Shown: piece by piece, positions 32,701 through 39,184 of the stretch
Position numbering within the stretch: position 1 is the first letter of the stretch
Layout of the letters: every line of letters starts with the position of its first letter
The notes under the pieces: model-generated
The model's database searches: none
Told to the model about the DNA's origin: nothing
What the model saw: only the letters and a program-made list of their open reading frames with translations
NCBI RefSeq assembly: GCF_045862395.1
Contig: NZ_AP023087.1
Location: forward strand, 3,286,001-3,350,000
DNA length: 64,000 nucleotides
Origin: Marinicellulosiphila megalodicopiae
GTDB taxonomy: Bacteria > Pseudomonadota > Gammaproteobacteria > Pseudomonadales > Natronospirillaceae
Direction: 5' to 3'
Made by a program: the position numbers and the translations under genes

Positions 32701-35456
32701 GTTGTATTATTAGTTAAATCAATTTTGTTTGTATTTAAAGCATGGGTATTATTATTTAATGTTAGCGATGAATTGACTGTGACATCGCCCAATGTAGAAG
32801 TACCCGTTGCAGTGTAATCACCAGATAAATTTGTAACCCCTGAAGTAATGGTTTTATTGCCTGTAAGGTTCACACCTTGATCATCTGCAACCGTTAACGT
32901 ATCTACATTAATTAATGCATCAATTTCTAAAGCACTTGCTCTTGAAGAGCTTTCAATTAAAAGTGTCTCTTTATTACCATCAGAACCATCACCTGTTTTA
33001 TTAATACCGTTTGTTACTGTGATTTTTCCTGATTGGGTTGAGTCAATTGTGAGTGTCGCTCCATTATCCAAATCTATTTTATTAGCACTTAATGTGCCTG
33101 TGCCTGAAGTTAATGTATTTGAGCCTGATACTGTCATATCACCCAAGATATTATTACTTGATGATAAAGTAAGGTCTTTATCTAAAGTCACTGCACCTGT
33201 TGTAATCGTACTATTAGAAGAAATTGTAAGATCTGCTTGCAAATCAACAGCACCCAAATTTAAAGCGCCATTAGTTGACGTTAAATTACCATTTAGATAG
33301 GTTGCTCCGGCAGTAATGGTTGAGTTAGTTGTTAAACCACTTGCATGATCAACCTCTAATTTTCCGATATTGATTGCGCCATTCACATCTGCATTTGTTA
33401 ATAATTTCAAGACACCTTCAGTACTGTCATTACCAAAACTATCAGCTGTGATTTCCCCGGTTGTATTACCGGATAATGTCAATTGATCAGTTGCGTTTGC
33501 GAAACGAACATTACCTAAGTTGATCTCACCTGTTCCAGAAGAAGTTAAAGCAACGGTACTCGCAATATTAACTGTGGTATTTCCTGTTTCAGTAAAACTT
33601 TCAGTGGTTGAACCATCGCCAGATAAACTACCATTTTTATGGATATTGATGCTTCCATTTGCAGTGGTAATATTTGTACCAGCACCTAGATTGATCGTAC
33701 CTGCATCTGTGCCACCCGCTGATGTTTGTAAATTAACAGAGCCCGTTCCGCTTAAATTAATTTTAGAGTTTTCAATATTAATTTGATTTGATATCAGGGT
33801 AAAATCATTATCAACTCCACCATTAACAACAACTTCAGCACCAAGTGAGTCACCAACAGTGATAGAAGTTGTCGCAGCAAACGAAACAGATGAAGACAAT
33901 AGTAAGTCGTTTATTTTTGCATCTGAAATAGTAAAGTCTGAATCACCATAGCTTAAAATAATTTCAGCAATGTCAACATCATCATTTGGATCAAGTGGGT
34001 CCCCCCCTCCAATAACATTATGTTCTATAGCAATAGTATCTGGGTCTAATAACAATTCACCTTTTTTACCATTGACAGCATCAGTCGATACACCACCATA
34101 AAAAGCTAAATTCTGTTTACCCGACACTTCAACAAAGCCACCATCTCCCGACTCAGAACCACCTTGAGCTGAAATATCACCGTCATATATAGTGGTTTGG
34201 TCTGCCCATACAATAACTTTACCGCCATTACCGCTTTGGGTAGCATCTGCTGATATTACAGAATCACTACTTACATAAGTATTGGTTGCGTTTTTAATTT
34301 CAGAGTTTGAACCTTGAAAGTCTCCCCCTATTAAAATTTCACCCCCACCTACTGCACCACTTGCATCTATGGTTGCAGACTCAGTAATTAAAACGGTGTC
34401 ACCTAATATTTGCACCTGTCCACCAGTGTCAGTTGCAGTTAAACCGTCTACATTCACGGCACCGCTATTTTCAACAATACCAATACCACTTAGGTGAATC
34501 ACCCCACCGATGTTTTCCATACGCCCTGCTGAAATCACGCCGTCGTTATTCACAGAGCGATCAAAAATGTCTTGTGCGACATTACCTTGCAATAACACCT
34601 GCCCACCTTGGGTAGAGATGGTGCCGCTGTTGTTAATGGCCGTGCCTTTTTGCACTTCGCCATGTTCATCAATGGTCGCAATTGAGTTTTGTAACACTTC
34701 ACCAGAGACTTCAAATTTGATTAAGTTGCTGCCATCAAAATCCACCACGACTTTTTCACCCGAGGCTAAGTTCACCGAGCCATAGTTCGCAATGATCACT
34801 CCTTGGTTATCAACACCGTCTGCAACCAAATTGACCGAGCCGCCGGATGCCGCGTTGATTAAACCATGGTTGACCACCATACCGCCTAAGCCTTTACTTT
34901 CAGCAGTATGCTCTAAGTTATAATCACCCTGCATGAAATCATTGGCATTCACATTCATGCTGGTAGCCACAATATTGGCTACGTTCACCTGAGCGGTTTC
35001 ACCAAATACCACACCATGCTGATTGGTTAAAAACACCGTACCGTTCGCATCAATTTGCCCGAAAATTTGCGAAGGGTTTTGATCGTTAATCTGGTTTAAA
35101 ATCACCGAGCCCGAGCTGGGTTGAATAAACTGCACCGACTCATTGGCACCCACGTTAAAGCTGTCCCACTGGACAACCGCTTTGTTCGTGCTTTGGTTAA
35201 TTTGAGTATGGTTTTGGCTTTGGGTAATCGTCGCACCACCATTGGTGACCACTCCACCACTTGGCCCTGCGATTGCAACACCCGACATCATAGATGCCGC
35301 CGCTCCCAATATTAAGACAGGTTGTTTTAAAGAGGCTAACAACGCACTATTAAGTGCGTGTCGTTTTACCATCAATGGTAAGCTCTCATTCCTTTTAGAA
35401 TTCTGGATGTTAGTTTGTTTAGAATTCTTTGCTTTATTTAACTGTCTTAATTTCAT
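17757..35456 (-). CDS. Giant TpsA/filamentous haemagglutinin-like exoprotein (5,899 aa)
   Basis: Predicted secreted beta-helix adhesin exported by a two-partner system. An extended signal peptide (about 65 residues, basic start, cleavage likely after GVAIA) precedes a classical TPS/haemagglutination domain at about 66-300. Typical motifs there include ITQSQNHTQINQS, QFIQPSSGSVILNQI and NGTVFLTNQHGVVFGE. The remaining 5,500 residues are Thr/Ser/Asn/Asp/Gly-rich beta-helix repeats, with a recurring G-x-Q-[DN]-Y-S signature every 70 residues or so. Four near-identical 202-residue units lie at about 24.5-26.85 kb. The C-terminus is a strongly charged tail (DDDEEDEVETHIRKRKKK) ending VEWFLENPLSSL. 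I noticed no cysteine. No TpsB transporter is in the window. The frame is intact over 17.7 kb. Partner cells or surfaces it binds are unknown. Confidence 0.93.
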   Translation of the reverse strand: MKLRQLNKAKNSKQTNIQNSKRNESLPLMVKRHALNSALLASLKQPVLILGAAASMMSGVAIAGPSGGVVTNGGATITQSQNHTQINQSTNKAVVQWDSFNVGANESVQFIQPSSGSVILNQINDQNPSQIFGQIDANGTVFLTNQHGVVFGETAQVNVANIVATSMNVNANDFMQGDYNLEHTAESKGLGGMVVNHGLINAASGGSVNLVADGVDNQGVIIANYGSVNLASGEKVVVDFDGSNLIKFEVSGEVLQNSIATIDEHGEVQKGTAINNSGTISTQGGQVLLQGNVAQDIFDRSVNNDGVISAGRMENIGGVIHLSGIGIVENSGAVNVDGLTATDTGGQVQILGDTVLITESATIDASGAVGGGEILIGGDFQGSNSEIKNATNTYVSSDSVISADATQSGNGGKVIVWADQTTIYDGDISAQGGSESGDGGFVEVSGKQNLAFYGGVSTDAVNGKKGELLLDPDTIAIEHNVIGGGDPLDPNDDVDIAEIILSYGDSDFTISDAKINDLLLSSSVSFAATTSITVGDSLGAEVVVNGGVDNDFTLISNQINIENSKINLSGTGSVNLQTSAGGTDAGTINLGAGTNITTANGSINIHKNGSLSGDGSTTESFTETGNTTVNIASTVALTSSGTGEINLGNVRFANATDQLTLSGNTTGEITADSFGNDSTEGVLKLLTNADVNGAINIGKLEVDHASGLTTNSTITAGATYLNGNLTSTNGALNLGAVDLQADLTISSNSTITTGAVTLDKDLTLSSSNNILGDMTVSGSNTLTSGTGTLSANKIDLDNGATLTIDSTQSGKITVTNGINKTGDGSDGNKETLLIESSSRASALEIDALINVDTLTVADDQGVNLTGNKTITSGVTNLSGDYTATGTSTLGDVTVNSSLTLNNNTHALNTNKIDLTNNTTLIISNSHSGAITATQGINKASSGNGTETLTIQNNSNVSNALSITGAINVETFNQNEESGVTGLTSVTANATSLSGNLTATGGLSLGALTVNAASVIDSGSTLTATTATLNQNLTLKDDITFTGLVRVAGNSTLSAGGNTIKANGITINDDVTLTIDSSQTGEVTVTNGIKKTTTNTGTNKGALSITSNDTLSIVGNIDVGSLTVDDGDGDTTIDGINVTSSVTAGSTTLKGKIVAGGAANLGVVSVTDNSLLDTGTNAILATSIAITDAKELTIGANQTGEITSGSIKNTTVSNGTGILTIQNNSVTSNQNALKINSSISVGTLNQNNTKGLKVTGTNNTVSATNTNLTGNLTTSGSQNLGAVGLNADVTLDSTGTDITLGAVDANGTGTTARDLTVDAGADGVVTLGAITDADVVTVTGKSLTLNGSVTSSGAQDYSASGDVTIGSTVTLTTSDDAVSLGSLNLGGHSLSIQSGTGLIDFTGAVGTTESGQSLTLNNFTEITSISGNLTFGSFTGSRTDKTSDAEKFIVNDTLKFNYGFGTLTFEENLAFNNNSYLTVVNEGNDITFNGYIIIDVDDDNGNLDLTTGSGLMSFNNLIGVGDGNNENPLMFTKLNGLTVTTAYTNAGNGNQIYDLIIPDSVLSTDLNISFSTKFVEIGTTKTSRIVTSGLSDNSQDLELRNVSFAADNIEIGGDVTNLNSFELNGTSSVKNVTTVSSQKYTGITTVYGDLAITGATQTVTDGGGLNAENLEFLHIKTQADADSGFFSNKNVGDQVASISNVNVTNSVDGNVINIGSLNTVNNNNIYQQVVINAIDSEGVASGSIAIGNALVGKLTLTADSAYLGKTGVISTRGDQNYAAVDTTYLQGTTYTIDSDAEGDDAFIANNIVVTDGVKATFNVGTKVNEQVTTKGKYTATITGEISGEFKSTSNTDESANSDESITFDTNGEAIVLTSTNFDENSLDTVNSLKNGDKEKLSTITINGMVGSGVSTIVDSETVNELNFSSGVLSSNLGLTYLGGDITFAGTTFNAVNSNNLTLDTNSGTATGKITFDNQLVNANIGEINLNGLDVTFNVDGVDDGNVDNDGDLVFVTTTIDNNLNVEFSGQDVSFISALQIKDGKTLSVSSDQAVNFASVTGDATTNAKESLNVTSTGGAITFTGEVSNLDTVSIDAGFNKVTFGNLVSSITNFDVNGINIEETNNQIDIDSTSLTADQDLNLAYLTGGGSSKTINLNGLLNDSSVDINLTADTIDIDSETATLNTLTLDATSANIKSVTTTYDQDYSKVTTLTTLTTNGTAPLTTLSSTSGNISAGSISAAGQDLQLTANTTNGIITIGNIGSDADLNSLTVTANSLFLGDVNTSGAQDYSAVNTLTLNGSLNSSSTGDITFSSTTDDKIIIAEATTASITNSDGGISLNNVEGVDGNDAESLTLSAGASNISINNLNYSSTGLSTIIINDITADLDASGNLIFRDKVNEEANQVLTVSNLNLTYNNHNITFEENVLIAEDGNLTVSTGENSAGNITFSGDISEKATNYDDVIDNEATPVYGAEDEIVSIQTGSGTINLGGAINGIEDLTLNGLSGSADGGDITFSDTNNSDLYNDTIVIDNTLNLNSAGQNFIFENDVALAEGVTLSLNSVLSGGVTDGDIQFKGSVLSLSEVSELDSIVDTSDGSGAGAGTEHLNLTAGTGSVYFKDGDFTLQPTDTYQSVSLDSLTVSGASAELGQVTTTGAQDYSAVNLLALNNSLEVSAAGDITIGDGAGTEKVTVNTTGHSITANNGNITIHSELQGSAGTESLEITANDADGVLSNIALNDAVSNLVSFTLDADSATLNSVTTTGAQDYSAVTQTTLNGDLHSTTSGSITFGREASTAPVLSAVAGNVVVDENISITTQSGAVNVLGTVTGNGDNETLSIIAKGNAIEIDGTVSSLGGLTLTGNTASLNSVSTSGAQNYSGVGTTTLNGDLTATSGDITFGREAGTNITKVDGNVKIAETGNDTDVSINSAAGAIVINGTLQGSLAANNTESVLLTSTNTTVKGEVTKLESLTTSGGNVSLNTVTTSGLQNYSGIATLNGALSGSSLSFAEINLLTNEALSATGTSITITGGVTGNGNTFDVDANTFVSITGAVEDISSIDVDAKTTAILGAITSTGSQDYSGVGTTTLTGDLTATSGDITFGREAGTNITKVDGNVKIAETTKTTDVSINSAAGAIVINGTLQGSLAANNTESVLLTSTNTTVKGEVTKLESLTTSGGNVSLNTVTTSGLQNYSGIATLNGALSGSSLSFAEINLLTNEALSATGTSIIITGGVTGNGNTFDVDANTFVSITGAVEDISSIDVDAKTTATLGAITSAGSQDYSGVGTTTLNGDLTATSGDITFGREAGANITKVDGNVKIAETGNDTDVSINSAAGAIVINGTLQGSLAANNTESVLLTSTNTTVKGEVTKLESLTTSGGNVSLNTVTTSGLQNYSGIATLNGALSGSSLSFAEINLLTNEALSATGTSITITGGVTGNGNTFDVDANTFVSITGAVEDISSIDVDAKTTAILGAITSTGSQDYSGVGTTTLTGDLTATSGDITFGREAGTNITKVDGNVKIAETTKTTDVSINSAAGAIVINGTLQGSLAANNTESVLLTSTNTTVKGEVTKLESLTTSGDNVSLNTVTTSGLQNYSGIATLNGALSGSSLSFAEINLLTNEALSATGTSIIITGGVTGNGNTFDVDANTFVSITGEVTNVNTVDIDAGTTAAIGSVTSTGEQNYLDVIGITTVNGNLTAGSAINLNKLTIGSPANGASANLVLDATGGSGNISINSVVGSAGDTLTLQAGSGTISFKDANGGVTGVDTLAIQGTVTSDFNNDFTTVNVIGSATFNSSNNLSFTNVNLDANESLILGQTNNTQNIQIETLNAANDSDSLTLHGQYIGTGDLGGVGTISLGQASSIITKNEAISINNLELLTNSDALIQINPADNDQTTAESITISGTVTGQDTTNNNAEHLTLTALGGSVKIDKAVDKLESLTITANTIGLTSVNTTGDQTYSDGLEGGSKSTTTVSTELISTSGNIKLENLKVGDTSSGTDVVIQTSLSLISDYTGGSNEGDDGYVKPELRELILDPAGDILIDGTITGLATLVPNPNASGTNLTIKSSGDVTVSEDIININELIIASGGRLKINNTDNVNDVSIIADQFFIDQSTELSPGKINSTNIIIGNEYNDELIEITSSTVDIDGNQKLEIIGNIEIMDGTDVLFGDNTGTNKNTNISIIGTLAGKDGGDDESITFVAGLGDVVIKNKDGQALTAINNIENINVISANSFETIAIDNAKNVVIESDSVDLQTVTATGEINLTKVTNTILNGDLSAANINLNTIDGAGALSLTTTATGAVNIDGNVINLDSLTISANTASLKSVTTTGNQDYSDVTTTTLNGDLSASNGNVTFNELSIAGESSITASDASNTESNDIGLISFNGSVGSGTGTQSLEVTAQEEIRANDLSGVDLILNSNLTAVNGDLTLGKTTVKKSVTISAGTNALNIGDTDIQGSNTLTLGKSSKTTVSGVVTTTDGLGDAGTGNLVINSTGSVDFEAAVAVNDLTVTNSGGVEFSKSVTANDVVVNATNDAKSIAFLNGLTATSFATNLTSEYENFSIVFGDGTNIINATTLTNTGGVTINGTANFINGLTHITGNTEIAGTLQSGSQNITLGTVTLAGPSSISASESGKQITIAGVNAHLGDVTDSHELTLTASQINSSSDIVVGGDLTVSGNLDFATATADNVDNIVSKTGKLSLGNIINAEHLMISANNGVSLSGNANLSSTDLTIENVNEDIVIGTSISSSYIDIKNEKGRLIINDDVQIIANQNASDLADKEIIRQVKINEGGEEFDEVLFSEYYFTEITENDGESRINIEATDLDLNGVIRADFVTLTATNENKLIFQSHNLYGATVSETDGVYSVNAPLNDDAIDDAFKFTFSEFDKINSFTSNQNINLHLKADDLVYVAGDFASLSDSKALDLNLFLNISDLDNDNDGGQVFIGSTVESIYYIEDDVMKTDAAVTGTEYQSSVLGENNIVLNSSFDHLFKYKQGDLIVDNLHVGYSGEDFLKLNPNTEKTISETYVIGNVTTDNDLSLNSDKQYLSQSPFVNGVTSVESKLVANGSLSFNTTEAVIIENDLTLQSKNDLNLSQFNIIGDVTKPSKDKNVIIIAGGDVTLGKVGGSEINEAVTSLRVIITTDDIHTDDNKNILDEGKILKAATSGDVILTQDIYTSGAVNFDKTTSLKVRESDVSINAQNVIINELNTVNSLNVNSDSVEYNELNVNANKFTVNADLNFNNIGSDLNLKVNEFDLDGKFTTLNIGSTSIEGELFQIEGDFEANALKANLKFDSDTTIIKGNVNASDLLTLDFSTTNLIINGGIKIPAATSVNVNSENIYLSGNFAATSAVMSFNNDIVLMNDVTFNVNKLNLPSNIKDINLIDDTEFKNIVDDQFIVSNESIDLDLINVGVIGLSSTTEINLDQGDIRFNSATDQFNNSNVEVNENAQNNLKLSTNGSVTLGENIGFAGEIKSLSVESSKLNLFGNISTSSSLTLSADEIINGQNIALTLDSSRLSLGGKFITDSDIGSYDLTLSENVNAYSDLDLSDVKVSSLSNSGLKFNSAYIWVDESGETQKNTNTIILGNVSADYLTFEGVYTFDGDITSTGSKGMSFNSINGELSSDVTFKSYESSTGVGGDVLLSNSLINTYEYDLTIIGKSVTMNESYKDGSVIQSGGGNIEVNALNGDIKLTEIDNPYGNVVLNSSGTVIASDTVFTGNTINDSIVVTGEKLTINSSGVGVSASNPLVVSIENGITLNVDAPIAYIDNLTQTNIVSSPGLTVIDPRKDRIETTDTANTLSTISFDQADDEDSVDSKDSSKVYAPGVNSNDMDIDGNYTIASLVPTVPTLIKTDGGWIFSHGQFNVQDDDEEDEVETHIRKRKKKEGNSQKVEWFLENPLSSL
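24495..26850 (-). repeat. Four 606-bp tandem repeats inside the giant exoprotein gene
   Basis: About 3.9 copies of a 606-bp (202-codon) unit. Alternate copies match best: ETTKTTDVS in units 2 and 4, ETGNDTDVS in units 1 and 3. The present array thus arose by doubling a 1,212-bp pair. Near identity of the DNA points to recent expansion or active homogenisation. Confidence 0.9.
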
Positions 35457-35581
35457 TTTTTTACATCTCTTAAAATAATTTTTAATTTTTCACTTTGAAA
35501 AATTAAATTAATTTGTTGCGTCTTTGCATATTAATCGCAGGGAAAATCCCTTTAAACATTTGCGATTTTTTCTACCTTCGT

Positions 35582-35600
35582 CCTCGAGCATGACTCGAGG
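35582..35600 (-). terminator. Hairpin between the FG-GAP lipoprotein gene and the giant exoprotein gene
   Basis: CCTCGAG and CTCGAGG form a perfect seven-pair stem with a five-base loop, 20 bases past the lipoprotein stop codon. No T run follows directly, so it may be an attenuator or an mRNA-stability element rather than a full terminator. Confidence 0.45.
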
Positions 35601-35619
35601 ATCTTATATTTCATTAAAT

Positions 35620-38004
35620 TTATTCTGCTGGTTTGAATTGCTGAAACCCATAAATCAAATACGCTTTACCTGCTCGACTAAACCCATTTGGATCTGGCCA
35701 GTTAGTACCAGTAATTAGATCATTGATGCCATCACCATTTACATCCCCTACATAATCTACGTTTTGTCCAAAATGATCATTTTCTTCTTCACCATCTATA
35801 ATTAAACCTTCTTCAGCAGTCATTTCGAAAAGATTCATACTTGCAGGCCAAACTTGTTCTTTACCATACAATACATACGCACGGCCTACTAAATCTATTG
35901 AATTTACAGAGCTTTGCTGTGCACCAATTAATACATCATCAATGCCATCACCATTAAAATCACCTAAACCCGTTACATCTCGACCAAAATAATCCCCAGT
36001 GCTTTGCCCAAGTAAAACCAAACCATTAATTCCATCTAAACTTGAAAGATCTACAGTGGCATCCCATGAGGCTGACTTTCCAAAAATCAAATATGCTCGA
36101 CCAATTCTGCTTGAGCTTTCCCCACCGTAACCTAGAAGTAAATCGCTCAGACCATCATTATTGATATCGGCATGTGATAGACGGTTTCCTATCAAGTCAT
36201 TTTCTAACTCACCAGTCATTGAAAACCCATTTGTACCATCCAAAGCATTTAAATCTATAGTTTCAGTTTCTAAATTATTTCGGCCAAATAAAACACTTAC
36301 TAAGCCTACTTGAGTCCCTAAAACCCTGTTAGCAAACATTACTTCGTTGATACCATCACCATTAATATCACCAGCACCACTTAACTCATACACCAAATCA
36401 ATTGTCTGAGCATAATTAGATAAATTTTCAGTATCGGTTAAATCAATCATATCGGGCCAAGCTTCATCGCGACCAAAAAACAAATACGCGGTATAGCCAA
36501 CGGAGTACCCAAAATCATCAATACCATCTCCATTAATATCTCCTAGGCCTGCCGTATATTGGTCTTCGTCAACAATTCCTTTTATTTGAAAACCCTTCTC
36601 TCCATTAACAGTACTCAAATCAAAACTCGCATCCCAACTCTCTTGATGTCCGAAAATCACATAAGTGTTACCTATATCATCAGACACCATAAAATCATCT
36701 ATGCCATCAGAGTTAATGTCATTTAATTCCGAGATATTAACACCTAATTTGTCACCTGCATTTAAGCCCCTAATCTCAAACCCATTAATTCCATCTAACT
36801 CATCATCTATTGAAAAATTTAAATTAGCTTTATTTTTTGTTGCTGACCCAAAAAACACATAAACTTGACCTTTAAATGTATCTCCATCTTCAGTTTGACC
36901 AGCAGCTGGAAAAGCATAATCATCAAAACCATCTTTATTAATATCACCAAGCCCGGATAGATATTGTCCAACTACTGAAATAGCACCTTCACCCTCAACA
37001 ACAAAACCATTATGCCCTTGTAATTGAGAGGCACTAATTTGATTAATTCCCAGCTCAACTTGATCACAGCCATCCATTGAATCGCTGTCGGCATCATCCC
37101 CATCGGCATCACTCCAACAATCTGCATCTGTAGGGTAATGATCAGAATTATCACCCACTCCATCTAAATCAGAATCAAGCCATTCACCCACTAAAAACAC
37201 AAACGCATCATCCCCATCCAACACACCATCATTATCATCGTCGTCGTCATTTAAATTCGACACATAATCTTTGTCGGTATCTAACGGTTTGCTGAATTTA
37301 TCTAGCGGGTCAGTGCCGTTATCGATTTCATCGGCATCGGTGTAACGGTCGTTATCGTCGTCTAAATCTGAAAAATCAGGATCACCGTCCAAATCTGTAT
37401 CAACCGGTTTACTTTGATCATCAAACGGATCGGACATGGCCTCGGTTTCTACTAAATCTGAATATCCGTCATTATCGTCATCCAAATCGGCGTTATCACC
37501 TGTGCCGTCGCCATCAAAATCTGATGATTCTGTGGCGTCTAGTGGAAATGCATCGTTTTCATCATCAACTGAATCGCCATCTTTATCTAAATCTTGCACA
37601 TCAGGAATCCCATCGGCATCGGTATCAAGGGGAGTGCTGGCTGAATCTAGCGGATCAAACTCTAATTCGATTTCGATTAAATCGGAAATGCCATCGCCAT
37701 CGTCGTCTAAATCGGCATTATCGCCTGTGCCATCGTTGTCTGTATCAAGCCATTCAAGCTTATCTTTTGGAAACGCGTCTTGGGAATTTTTGACGCCATC
37801 GCCGTCATCGTCTTTGTCTCCTGCCTTGGTACAAGACACCGTACCCAACGCCAACACAGCAATTAACGCAGAAGAAGTTAAAGTTTTGACACTTAATAGC
37901 TGAGATATTTTTGACTTCATACTATTTTCAGACTCCAACAACTCTAAACATGTTCCAAATTTGACCACTTCAAACAATGACTTTTTAAATAATGGTAGCT
38001 TCAT
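35620..38004 (-). CDS. Lipoprotein with calcium-binding type 3 repeats and a seven-bladed FG-GAP propeller
   Basis: Predicted surface or periplasmic calcium-dependent binding protein. A lipoprotein-like signal (ALIAVLALGTVSC) follows a long basic N-region. About 240 residues of Asp-rich thrombospondin type 3 repeats come next (DTDNDGTGDNADLDDDGDG and variants). Then there are seven FG-GAP repeats with GDINGDGIDD-type calcium loops, the number needed for one closed integrin-like propeller. I chose the ATG at 38004 because GAGGG lies five bases upstream. An internal ATG at 37920 gives a normal-length signal peptide and cannot be excluded; a frame-opening start at 38052 has less support. The gene ends 163 bases before the giant exoprotein on the same strand. 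Co-expression, and perhaps binding or display of the exoprotein, is plausible but inferred. Confidence 0.88.
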   Translation of the reverse strand: MKLPLFKKSLFEVVKFGTCLELLESENSMKSKISQLLSVKTLTSSALIAVLALGTVSCTKAGDKDDDGDGVKNSQDAFPKDKLEWLDTDNDGTGDNADLDDDGDGISDLIEIELEFDPLDSASTPLDTDADGIPDVQDLDKDGDSVDDENDAFPLDATESSDFDGDGTGDNADLDDDNDGYSDLVETEAMSDPFDDQSKPVDTDLDGDPDFSDLDDDNDRYTDADEIDNGTDPLDKFSKPLDTDKDYVSNLNDDDDDNDGVLDGDDAFVFLVGEWLDSDLDGVGDNSDHYPTDADCWSDADGDDADSDSMDGCDQVELGINQISASQLQGHNGFVVEGEGAISVVGQYLSGLGDINKDGFDDYAFPAAGQTEDGDTFKGQVYVFFGSATKNKANLNFSIDDELDGINGFEIRGLNAGDKLGVNISELNDINSDGIDDFMVSDDIGNTYVIFGHQESWDASFDLSTVNGEKGFQIKGIVDEDQYTAGLGDINGDGIDDFGYSVGYTAYLFFGRDEAWPDMIDLTDTENLSNYAQTIDLVYELSGAGDINGDGINEVMFANRVLGTQVGLVSVLFGRNNLETETIDLNALDGTNGFSMTGELENDLIGNRLSHADINNDGLSDLLLGYGGESSSRIGRAYLIFGKSASWDATVDLSSLDGINGLVLLGQSTGDYFGRDVTGLGDFNGDGIDDVLIGAQQSSVNSIDLVGRAYVLYGKEQVWPASMNLFEMTAEEGLIIDGEEENDHFGQNVDYVGDVNGDGINDLITGTNWPDPNGFSRAGKAYLIYGFQQFKPAE

Positions 38005-39184
38005 GATTCCCTCACAAACTGATGGTAACAAGGCCGATACGTAAGCAAGCACTTACTCGCAAAATCAACCAATTCAACAAACTAAACAGCTCGAAACAAT
38101 ATCAGATTTAGAACATCCGATACAGTAAAAAAGTGTCATTTTCTTGATTTCAGATGAGTTTTTTGTAACTGGAATTTACAATTGCAAACAGAGACATTGA
38201 GCCATTTTTATAACGCTATTTGGTAGAAAAAGGCATAACAAAATGGAAAGGATATTAAATGGCTGAATAAATTGGCAGCGGGCTGGATTTTTCGTGAGGG
38301 TTATACAAATTGGTTTTTTAAATGATTTTGATAGTTTTTTCAAATAAGCAAAAGTGGGTGTCTGTTTTGGGTCCGTTTTCAAATAAGCAAAAGTGGGTGT
38401 CTGTTTTGAGTCGTGTTTTGAGTCGTGTTTTGAGTCGTGTTTTGAGTCGTCTGTCTGTTTTGGGTCGTCTGTTTTGAGTCGTGACGATGAATCCGGAACG
38501 ATCGTTTTCAACACTGTAGGCTCGGGATTCATTCCGAGGGTTTTTACTAATTTTGTTTTTTGAATGTTTTTGTTAGTTTTTCGGAATAAATCCCGAACCT
38601 ACAGATTAAGGTTTGTTTTTTCGGAATAAATCCCGAACTTACAGGGTCGGAATTTATAGTGGGAGTAAGCAAAAGTGCGTGTCTGTTTTGAGCCTTCCTA
38701 TATTGTAGGCTCGGAATTCATTCCGAGGGTTTTTACAAATTTTGTTTTTTTGAATGATTTTGTTAGTTTTTCGGAATAAATCCCGAACTTACATGGTCGG
38801 AATTTATAGTGAAAATAAGCAAAAGTGGGTGTCTGTTTTGAGTCGTAGTTTTCAACACTGTAGGCTCGGGATTCATTCCGAGGGTTTTTACAAATTTTGT
38901 TTTTTGAATGATTTTGTTAGTTTTTCGGAATAAATCCCGAACCTACAGATTGAGGTTTGTTTTTTCGGAATAAATCCCGAACTTACAGGGTCGAGATTTA
39001 TTGTGGTAGTAAGCAAAAGTGGGTGTCTGTTTTGGGATCTTTGTTTGGTGTCTGTTTTGGGATCTTTGTTTTGGGATCTTTGAACTTACAGGGTCGGAAT
39101 TTATAATGAGAATAAGCCAAAGTGGGTGTCTGTTTTGAGTCTTGTTTTGGGATCGGTGACGATGAATCATGTTTCTAAAGGTTT
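38005..39184. other. Repeat-rich non-coding spacer
   Basis: No gene is supported between the FG-GAP gene and the Rpn remnant. The first 330 bases hold nothing notable. The rest is the repeat cluster listed separately. Open frames here (KHDSKHDSK- and QTPTFAYLK-type translations) merely reflect the DNA repeats. Confidence 0.7.
38346..39140. repeat. Interspersed repeat cluster: palindromic element and AAGTGGGTGTCTGTTTTG motif
   Basis: Six copies of AAGCAAAAGTGGGTGTCTGT (two with one change) begin near 38346, 38385, 38667, 38817, 39011 and 39114. Between them, TGTAGGCTCGGGATTCATTC-type arms (38515, 38704 and 38860) face TCGGAATAAATCCCGAACCT-type arms, giving inverted repeats of about 23 bp with 40-50-bp spacers. 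They behave like REP/BIME elements; related arms occur at 16.7-17.2 kb. Confidence 0.75.

Noticed and set aside
18178..34785. Many plus-strand open frames opposite the giant exoprotein gene
   Set aside because: They are antisense shadows caused by the Thr/Ser/Asn-rich coding repeats. They recur with the 606-bp period and lack independent signals.
38176..38532. Minus-strand frame with KHDSKHDSK- and QTPTFAYLK-type repeats
   Set aside because: The protein repeats are translations of the interspersed DNA repeats, and the start lies in a palindromic arm.
38346..39140. CRISPR array
   Set aside because: Spacing between repeats is irregular, spacers are themselves repeats, and no cas gene lies nearby.
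38943..39170. Minus-strand frame of 75 codons in the repeat cluster
   Set aside because: Composed of the same DNA repeats; no homology seen and no conserved start.
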